Shown here: piece after piece, positions 1 to 5,076 of the stretch | Position numbering within the stretch: the first letter of the stretch is position 1 | Layout of the letters: the number at the start of each line of letters is the position of its first letter | Assembly: GCA_029865445.1 (NCBI GenBank) | Contig: JAOUGY010000232.1 | Coordinates: forward strand, 1 to 6,178 | Direction of reading: 5' to 3' | Origin: Acidimicrobiia bacterium | GTDB taxonomy: Bacteria; Actinomycetota; Acidimicrobiia; Spongiisociales; ZC4RG35 | Length of the DNA: 6,178 nucleotides | Position numbers and translations under genes: made by a program | Notes under the pieces: generated by a model | What the model was told of the DNA's origin: nothing | The model's database searches: none | The model's input: the letters and a program-made list of their open reading frames with translations, nothing else

Positions 1-527
1 TCCAATTCGCCGAGATGGGATCGGTGTTGTCCGAGGTGTACTTCTCGATCGACCACCCCCGGGTGGGTCTCTTGAGCATCGGTGAGGAACGCGGCAAGGG
101 ACGCGCACTCGAGAAGGAGGCCTACGCTCTCCTCGAACAGGCGCCCATCTCGTTCATCGGGAATGTGGAAGGTCGCGACATCGGAGGTGCCCTCGTGGAC
201 GTCATCGTGACCGACGGGTTCACCGGAAACGTCGTGCTCAAGACGGTCGAGGGTGTGGCGGCGATGGTGGCGGGCATGGTGCTCGAGGCACTGGCCGGGA
301 CCGCCGAGTCGACAGCGGCCGAGGCATTGACGGCCCTCGAGCCCGTCCGCGGCCGCCTCGACTACGAAAACACGGGCGGAGCGCATCTTCTCGGCGCGGC
401 ATCGGTTGTGGTCATCGCCCACGGGTCATCGTCCCGGCGGTCGATCCGGAACGCGATCGCCATGGCCGGAGAAGGCGCCAATCACGGTCTCGTAGAGAGA
501 ATCCGTCAGCGAATCGCCGCAGGATGA
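1..527 (+). CDS. plsX: Phosphate acyltransferase PlsX, C-terminal half (5' truncated by window edge)
   Basis: PlsX converts acyl-ACP and phosphate to acyl-phosphate, the acyl donor for PlsY at the first step of glycerophospholipid synthesis; it is a peripheral membrane enzyme. The open frame runs in from the left edge (first full codon at base 3, residues QFAEMGSV), so the ATG at base 15 is internal: QFA-MG is a family motif preceding the conserved PRVGLLSIGEERGKG segment. Further family hallmarks follow: FIGNVEGRDI (about 160-183), a VTDGFTGNVVLKTVEG segment (about 208-254) and the C-terminal AHGSS motif (about 418-432). About 174 residues are visible of a usual length near 330, so roughly the last half is present and the C-terminus is complete. 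The stop TGA overlaps the rnc start (ATGA), suggesting translational coupling. Family identity is confident; the N-terminal half cannot be judged. Confidence 0.95.
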   Translation, partial: QFAEMGSVLSEVYFSIDHPRVGLLSIGEERGKGRALEKEAYALLEQAPISFIGNVEGRDIGGALVDVIVTDGFTGNVVLKTVEGVAAMVAGMVLEALAGTAESTAAEALTALEPVRGRLDYENTGGAHLLGAASVVVIAHGSSSRRSIRNAIAMAGEGANHGLVERIRQRIAAG

Positions 528-1177
528 GTCTCGAATCGGCGCTCGGACATTCTTTTGCCGACCCCGACCTGTTGGGCGCGGCACTCATCCATCGGTCGCA
601 CACGGCCGAGAACCCGTCCGATCCGGACAACGAGCGACTCGAGTTTCTCGGCGATGCCGTTCTCCAACTCGTCGTGACCGATTACCTGTATGCCAATCAT
701 GCCCACCTCCGTGAGGGGGAGATGGCGAAGGTCCGGTCGGCGTGTGTCAACCGGGATGAACTGGCCGAGATCGCCGGCAGGCTCGAGGTGGGCCGTCATC
801 TCCGTCTCGGCGTGGGCGAGGAGCAGTCCGGGGGGCGCGACAAGCCTTCGATACTCGCCGACACGATGGAAGCCGTTCTCGCCGCCGTGTACCTCGACGG
901 TGGTCTCGAGGAGGCGAGGAGGGTGATTCTCGATCATTGGACCGATCTCATCGAGGCGAAGGTCACGGAACCGGGCGGCCGGGACTACAAAACCAGGCTC
1001 CAGGAACTACTGGCCGCCGGCGGATTACGTCCCGAGTACGTGGTCGAGGGTGAAGGCCCCGACCACGCTCGTCGATTCTTCGCCAAGGTCACAGTCGATG
1101 GTGCGGTCCGCGGCGAAGGTTCGGGCAAATCCAAGAAAGAAGCCGAGCAGGCGGCTGCGAAGGCGGCTCTCGGTTGA
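524..1177 (+). CDS. rnc: Ribonuclease III
   Basis: RNase III is a homodimeric, Mg-dependent endonuclease that cuts double-stranded RNA, notably in rRNA precursor processing and mRNA turnover. The 217-residue product has the normal size and both domains. The endonuclease domain spans about residues 1-145 and carries the signature NERLEFLGDAV at 36-46. Expected metal-binding residues are all present: E40 and D44 in the signature, D113 and E116 in the ADTMEA segment (by comparison with E. coli E41, D45, D114, E117). The double-stranded-RNA-binding domain spans about 153-217, starting RDYKTRLQE and ending with the conserved KSKKEAEQAAA helix at 202-212. The ATG at 524 overlaps the plsX stop by four bases; no well-spaced Shine-Dalgarno is visible (only an AGG abutting the ATG), so translation is probably coupled to plsX. 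No acpP lies between plsX and rnc, and neither smc nor mutM follows, unlike common arrangements in other bacteria. Confidence 0.97.
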   Translation: MSLESALGHSFADPDLLGAALIHRSHTAENPSDPDNERLEFLGDAVLQLVVTDYLYANHAHLREGEMAKVRSACVNRDELAEIAGRLEVGRHLRLGVGEEQSGGRDKPSILADTMEAVLAAVYLDGGLEEARRVILDHWTDLIEAKVTEPGGRDYKTRLQELLAAGGLRPEYVVEGEGPDHARRFFAKVTVDGAVRGEGSGKSKKEAEQAAAKAALG

Positions 1178-1225
1178 TTCCACCAGGGGCCCTGAACGTC
1201 GGGAGCGCGTTCGAGAGGCGATGCG

Positions 1226-1945
1226 TTAGACGTCGCGGTCCTTCTCGGCGACCACCCGATACAGGAATGCCTCGTCGTCGAGAGCAGCGTCCACGCCGGC
1301 GACCCGAGGGCTCAGGCGCCCCCTGAGACGGGCTGCATACTCGAGTCGGGCAGCCGGGTCGAGGGAAGCCGCTCGACCCAGGAACGACCGGACGACCGCG
1401 ATCTCGTCGGACGTGACGCCCGCTACGTCCCAGCGCGGGGCGTGGTCTGGGATCGCCAGCGGCGGAGGTGCCGCATCCACGTCTGACCGGTCGCGTACGA
1501 CGACGGTCGAGGCAGCGAGATCACCGAGGCGCTGGCTCCGGGGAGTCACGAACAACGACACGATCCCTATCCCGAAGAGCCCGAAATCGACGGGTGCAAG
1601 GAGGGCGCGTACGATGGCAGCCCCGAAGCCCACGGGGGCTCCCGAGGCTCTGATCACCTTGATCCCGGCGGCCATCTTCCCAAGGGTGCGGCCCCCGTTG
1701 AGCGTCTCCATGGCCACCACGTAGCCGAGGGGGATGGCCAGGGCGGCGAGGCTGAGAAGTCCGAGCGCCAGCAGGGAATCGGCGGTGAAGGTGTTGACTC
1801 CGACGAACCCCACCAACACCAACACCGCACCGATCACGAGGCCGTCTATGAGCCACGCCAACAACCGCGACCCGATGCCCGCTATCGTCATCCGGACGGT
1901 CACGCCTTCAGAGGTAGTGATCTCCAGCCGATCTTGAAACGTCAA
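1226..1945 (-). CDS. RDD family integral membrane protein
   Basis: This is a membrane protein of the RDD family, whose biochemical role is mostly unknown (some members are implicated in ion transport or stress tolerance). Product is 239 residues. The RDD domain covers about 20-152: R27 and D34 in GIGSRLLAWLID, the NGGRTLGKM motif at 83-91 with R86, then R113 and D120 on the next helix, and a closing QRLGDLAA at 138-145. Hydrophobic stretches at about 28-50, 57-79 and 107-133 are likely membrane segments. Residues 153-239 form a soluble tail rich in R, D, E and A with a SLDPAARLEYAARL segment, a tail I associate with actinobacterial relatives. The start is TTG at 1945: an AGGGAGG ribosome binding site lies six bases upstream, and the N-terminal LEITTSEGV resembles other family N-termini. 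It diverges from the SpoIIM-like gene with 17 bp between start codons and converges on rnc. Substrate unknown. Confidence 0.9.
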   Translation of the reverse strand: MTFQDRLEITTSEGVTVRMTIAGIGSRLLAWLIDGLVIGAVLVLVGFVGVNTFTADSLLALGLLSLAALAIPLGYVVAMETLNGGRTLGKMAAGIKVIRASGAPVGFGAAIVRALLAPVDFGLFGIGIVSLFVTPRSQRLGDLAASTVVVRDRSDVDAAPPPLAIPDHAPRWDVAGVTSDEIAVVRSFLGRAASLDPAARLEYAARLRGRLSPRVAGVDAALDDEAFLYRVVAEKDRDV

Positions 1946-1962
1946 TCCGACCCTCCCTTGCC
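1946..1962. promoter_or_regulatory. 17-bp divergent start-to-start gap; promoters must lie inside the flanking coding regions
   Basis: Only 17 bases separate the TTG of the RDD gene from the GTG of the SpoIIM-like gene, too little for two promoters. Any promoter for either gene must therefore sit within the first part of the other gene. I looked for -35/-10 pairs on both strands and found none convincing; TAGTGA at 1915-1920 on the plus strand is a weak -10 candidate for the SpoIIM-like gene without a good -35. The layout implies linked regulation of the pair. Confidence 0.4.
1952..1958 (-). promoter_or_regulatory. Ribosome binding site of the RDD gene
   Basis: The minus strand reads AGGGAGG here, six bases before the TTG at 1945. 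It is among the best Shine-Dalgarno matches in the window and is the main argument for choosing the TTG start over the GTG or ATG codons at residues 15 and 19, which lack such a site and would cut the conserved N-terminal strand. It occupies most of the 17-bp gap between the two divergent start codons. Confidence 0.75.
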
Positions 1963-2922
1963 GTGAAGCTAACCGAGTTCATCGAAGGCGGCCAGCCCGG
2001 CTGGACCGAGCTCGACGAGCTCTCCTCGCGGGCACGGCGCCGCGGCGAATCCCTCGGTGGCGAGGGAATCCGTCGCCTCACCGACCTCTACAGGGCCGCT
2101 TCGGCAGATCTCGCCGTCGCCCGTAGGCTTTTTCCGCGAGACCCGGTGGTCGCGGATCTCGAAACGCGGGTGCTCAGGGCCCGGGGGATCTTGTTCGACC
2201 GGAGCGGGCGGCGGGAAGGGCTCGTGTCGTTCTTCGGTGCAACCTACTGGCGCCTCATTGCCGAACGATCCCGCCCCATGCTGCTGGCGGCGGCCATGCT
2301 GTCCGTCCCGGCGCTCTTCGGTGCCGTGTGGGCCACGGCGGACCCGTCCCGCGTCATCGGGATTCTCCCGCCGGAGTTCCTGTGGGTGACGGAAGCGCAG
2401 ACGACCGATCAGGGGTACGGGACTGCCGGACTGATCGGTTTCTCCACATTCGTGATGCAGAACAACATTCGAGTCACGCTCCTGGCGTTTGCACTCGGGA
2501 TCACCTGGGGGCTCATGAGCGGCTATGTCATCGCCCAGAACGGCTTGATCCTGGGGGCGATCGCAGGGCTGGCCATCGGTGCCGGAAATCACGAACTCTT
2601 TCTGGCGGCAGTGGCCGCACACGGCGTTCTCGAGATGTCGTGCATCGTGATCGGGGGCGGCACGGGGTTTGCGCTGGCCCGGTCGATTTTGCGCCCGGGT
2701 ACGCGGACCCGTCGGGAGTCCCTAGCCGATGAGGCGCGTTCCGCCGCGCTCGTGGCGATCGGAACGGTGCCTTGGCTCGTAGTGGCCGGCCTCATCGAAG
2801 GCTTCGTGAGCCGCACCGGAACCACATGGGTACCCGCCGTGATCATCGGTGTCGTGATCGGCGGGGGATTCTGGTGGCTCGTGTGGTTCCTCGGCGTTCG
2901 CCCGTTCAGAGGCGCGCTCTAG
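1963..2922 (+). CDS. Stage II sporulation protein M-like (SpoIIM/DUF95 family) membrane protein
   Basis: Bacillus SpoIIM is a membrane subunit of the SpoIID-M-P engulfment complex; members of this family are also common in non-sporulating actinobacteria, where the role is unknown. The product is 319 residues. An N-terminal cytoplasmic-looking helical region (about 1-105) begins MKLTEFIEGGQPGW, followed by hydrophobic stretches at about 106-126, 155-165, 170-190, 194-208, 213-238, 263-283 and 290-313. Family hallmarks visible: TFVMQNNIRV at 162-171, QNGLILGAIAG at 192-202 and AAHGVLEMSCI at 218-228 with H220 and E224. The start is GTG at 1963: an in-frame TGA lies at 1918-1920 and no other start codon occurs between. 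No Shine-Dalgarno precedes it, so it may be leaderless or weakly initiated. The 3' end overlaps the convergent DUF58 gene by 17 bp. A sporulation role should not be assumed from the name. Confidence 0.88.
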   Translation: MKLTEFIEGGQPGWTELDELSSRARRRGESLGGEGIRRLTDLYRAASADLAVARRLFPRDPVVADLETRVLRARGILFDRSGRREGLVSFFGATYWRLIAERSRPMLLAAAMLSVPALFGAVWATADPSRVIGILPPEFLWVTEAQTTDQGYGTAGLIGFSTFVMQNNIRVTLLAFALGITWGLMSGYVIAQNGLILGAIAGLAIGAGNHELFLAAVAAHGVLEMSCIVIGGGTGFALARSILRPGTRTRRESLADEARSAALVAIGTVPWLVVAGLIEGFVSRTGTTWVPAVIIGVVIGGGFWWLVWFLGVRPFRGAL

Positions 2923-4150
2923 CCTTGGCACGCAGGTAGGCGGCCACACACCGCCCCGAGAAGTCCTCGAGCGGGGCCTCGATCACGTCGGCTCCCCGCC
3001 TCGACAGCACTGCGGCCACCGATTCCTTCGACTCCAGCAGTTGGATGGCGGCCGCCGCCCTCATGAGTTCCGCCCGATCGGCCGCCGGCCGTGCCAGCGT
3101 CGCTGCCAGGTCCGGGTCGGTGACGCTGGCCACCGCCACCGCGTGCTTTCGGGCCACGACGGGCACGCCGTTGGCGAGGGGCCGGGCAGCTGCCACGTCC
3201 ACCAGGTCCGTGAGGACCAGCACGAAGGCTCTCTTCTGGCCGAGGATCGAACGAAATGCCAACTCGAAGTCGGAGTCGACGATGAGCGGTTCGAGATCGT
3301 GGATGGCCTGGACCACGTGTGTCGCTCCATCCCGTCTGGGGGACACCCGCCGCAGGATACGGTCGGAGAACGCGACGACCCCCACCCTGTCTCCGACCTG
3401 GTCGGCCACGGCGGCGACGGCGGCGGCGGCATCGACGGCCGCGTCGAGCCTGGTGCGATCATCGACTCGGGCCGCCATGAGGCGCCCGCAATCGATGAGG
3501 CAGATCACGTCCCTGTCCTGTTCGATCCGATACTGGTTGGACATGGGGTGGCCCGTGCGGGCAGTCGCCGTCCAGTTGAGCTGGCGGATGTCGTCGTCGG
3601 GTCGGTACTCCCGGACCGATTCGAACTCCGTGCCGAGCCCGAGCGGTCCGCGCGTCCGCTTGCCTTCCTCCCTGAAGTGTCCCAACCGAACCGAGGAGGC
3701 GATGCGCCGGGCGGCGGGCATGTCGGGAAACACGACGACGTTCTGTGGCTCCCCGCTGCGGTGATACCAACCGCCGAGACCGAGCGGACCGATGGCCAAC
3801 GTGGCTGCCGGCACGAGGGTGTGCGATCCGCGACGTCTCGCCACAATCGCACCATCGATGACACGTTGCGCCTCTCGCGGCGTGATCTCGAGGTCGGGCG
3901 TGGCCGCCTGACGCACCCGGATGCGAGGCCAGCGGCCCACCGTCTCGAGCCGGAACGGAGATTCCACGCCGCGGCTGAGGAGGGCGCTCACCTCCCGTCG
4001 AGTCTCCGGGACTGCGCGGACCATCCAGGCGTCGATGACGGCTACCACGACGACGGCGGACATGATCAGCGCCGCCGGCTTCCATCCAAGGCCGAGGGCG
4101 GTGAACGCAGCGAGGGTCAGAAGACCGATGGTCCGCCACGTGATCGTCAC
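2906..4150 (-). CDS. DUF58 family protein (von Willebrand A-like), membrane-anchored MoxR partner
   Basis: DUF58 proteins have a von Willebrand A-like fold and are typically encoded next to MoxR ATPases, which are thought to remodel or activate them; the exact substrate is unknown. The product is 414 residues. Two short hydrophobic helices at about 7-22 and 26-44 form an N-terminal membrane hairpin. A beta-rich region follows (about 50-170), then the DUF58 core: GLGTEFESVREYRPDDDIRQ at 171-190, running on through LNWTATAR at 191-198. The VWA-like strand DVICLIDCGRLM at 214-225 aligns with the metal site but has no serine at the DxSxS positions; VLVLTDLVD lies further on. The start is GTG at 4150, overlapping the MoxR stop (GTGA), with GGTGGAG eight bases upstream. 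The tail overlaps the convergent SpoIIM-like gene by 17 bp, so no intergenic terminator exists between them. Family assignment is confident; function is inferred from context. Confidence 0.92.
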   Translation of the reverse strand: MTITWRTIGLLTLAAFTALGLGWKPAALIMSAVVVVAVIDAWMVRAVPETRREVSALLSRGVESPFRLETVGRWPRIRVRQAATPDLEITPREAQRVIDGAIVARRRGSHTLVPAATLAIGPLGLGGWYHRSGEPQNVVVFPDMPAARRIASSVRLGHFREEGKRTRGPLGLGTEFESVREYRPDDDIRQLNWTATARTGHPMSNQYRIEQDRDVICLIDCGRLMAARVDDRTRLDAAVDAAAAVAAVADQVGDRVGVVAFSDRILRRVSPRRDGATHVVQAIHDLEPLIVDSDFELAFRSILGQKRAFVLVLTDLVDVAAARPLANGVPVVARKHAVAVASVTDPDLAATLARPAADRAELMRAAAAIQLLESKESVAAVLSRRGADVIEAPLEDFSGRCVAAYLRAKARARL

Positions 4151-5076
4151 CGCGGTATCTCCACCGACGCCAGCGCCGTCTTCACGGCCTCGTCCGGCCG
4201 GTAACGCTCCAATTCTGCCTCCGGTCGCAGGACGATTCGATGACGGAGCACGGGGAGAGCGAGGCGTCCGATGTCGTCGGGTGTGATGAAGTCGCGTCCG
4301 GCGAGCGCTGCGATGGCCCGGGAAGCGGCCAGGAGGTGAACGGCGGCCCTGGGGCTGGCACCGACCTCGACCGACGGGAGCGTCCGGGTCGCCCGTACGA
4401 CTCCCGCCAGGTAGGCCAGCACCGGCTCCTCGATCCGGACGCCGCTGGTCTTCTCCCTGAGTTCGAGCAATTCTTCGCGTGACGTGATCGGGGCAACGTC
4501 TTCGAGTGTCGCCGGGTTCACCCCATCTCTCGCGAGCCGGAGCATGCCCAACTCGGACTCTTCACCCGGATATCCGACCTCGATCTTCATGAGGAACCGA
4601 TCGAGCTGGGCCTCCGGTAACGGATACGTGCCTTCGTATTCGATGGGGTTCTGCGTGGCCACCACCAGGAAGGGCTGGGGGAGCGGACGGGTCACACCGT
4701 CGACGGTGACCTGACTCTCGGCCATCGCCTCGAGAAGGGCGGCCTGGGTCTTGGGGGGTGTGCGATTGATCTCGTCGGCCAGGAGGATGTTTGCGAACAC
4801 CGGTCCCGGGCGGAACACCAGTTCACCTCCACGCAGCGTCATGGTCCCGGTGAGGTCGGAGGGAAGCATGTCGGGTGTGAACTGGGCACGGCTGAACTCG
4901 AGGCCCGTGGATCGGGCGAAGGCGTTCGCAAGCAATGTCTTGGCGGTACCCGGGACACCCTCCACCAGGACGTGTCCTCCCACCATCACCGCGGCGATGA
5001 GGGCGTCGACCGCCCCCGGTTGGCCGACCACGACCTTCGCCACCTCGTCTTGGATTCGTTGTCTCAGATCGGTCAC
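4147..5076 (-). CDS. MoxR family AAA+ ATPase
   Basis: MoxR ATPases are cytoplasmic AAA+ chaperone-like enzymes that usually work on VWA-domain partners encoded beside them. The 309-residue product has every core motif: Walker A GVPGTAKT at 40-47, a QFTPDMLPSDLTG segment at 65-77 typical of MoxR, Walker B ILLADE at 97-102 (D101, E102), sensor 1 N143 within VVATQNPIE, the PEAQLDRF arginine-finger motif ending at 161 (R160), and sensor 2 GASPR at 239-243. Length fits the family (about 300-330). The open frame extends upstream to 5874 in frame, but that part lies out of frame over the DUF4350 gene and shows no conserved protein. GTG 5076 is chosen because it precedes the first conserved helix, overlaps the DUF4350 stop (GTGA) and has AAAGGGAG five bases upstream. 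Its stop overlaps the DUF58 start in the same way. It looks catalytically intact; the MRP subfamily is likely from the neighbours. Confidence 0.95.
   Translation of the reverse strand: MTDLRQRIQDEVAKVVVGQPGAVDALIAAVMVGGHVLVEGVPGTAKTLLANAFARSTGLEFSRAQFTPDMLPSDLTGTMTLRGGELVFRPGPVFANILLADEINRTPPKTQAALLEAMAESQVTVDGVTRPLPQPFLVVATQNPIEYEGTYPLPEAQLDRFLMKIEVGYPGEESELGMLRLARDGVNPATLEDVAPITSREELLELREKTSGVRIEEPVLAYLAGVVRATRTLPSVEVGASPRAAVHLLAASRAIAALAGRDFITPDDIGRLALPVLRHRIVLRPEAELERYRPDEAVKTALASVEIPR
4159..4165 (-). promoter_or_regulatory. Ribosome binding site of the DUF58 gene, inside the MoxR gene
   Basis: The minus strand reads GGTGGAG eight bases before the GTG at 4150. It lies within the last codons of the MoxR gene and supports GTG 4150 as the start, in combination with the GTGA overlap. 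Confidence 0.7.

Noticed and set aside
15..527. plsX starting at the ATG at base 15
   Set aside because: Conserved PlsX residues (QFAEMG) continue upstream to the window edge and the protein would be half the normal length; the ATG is an internal methionine.
506..937. Minus-strand frame opposite plsX/rnc
   Set aside because: Fully antisense to rnc, which has all catalytic motifs; no homology or translation signals seen.
1178..1225. Possible bidirectional terminator in the 48-bp gap between rnc and the RDD gene
   Set aside because: The only symmetry is CAGGGGCCCTG, which has a single-base centre and cannot form a looped hairpin; no T-run follows on either strand.
1963..2922. Evidence that the organism forms endospores, from the SpoIIM-like gene
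   Set aside because: The family is widespread in non-sporulating actinobacteria and no other sporulation gene is present in the window.
3041..4204. Long plus-strand open frame of 387 codons opposite the DUF58 gene
   Set aside because: It lies wholly antisense to a confident gene, its composition (rich in R, H, G, D) matches a high-G+C shadow frame, and it shows no recognisable domain or ribosome binding site.
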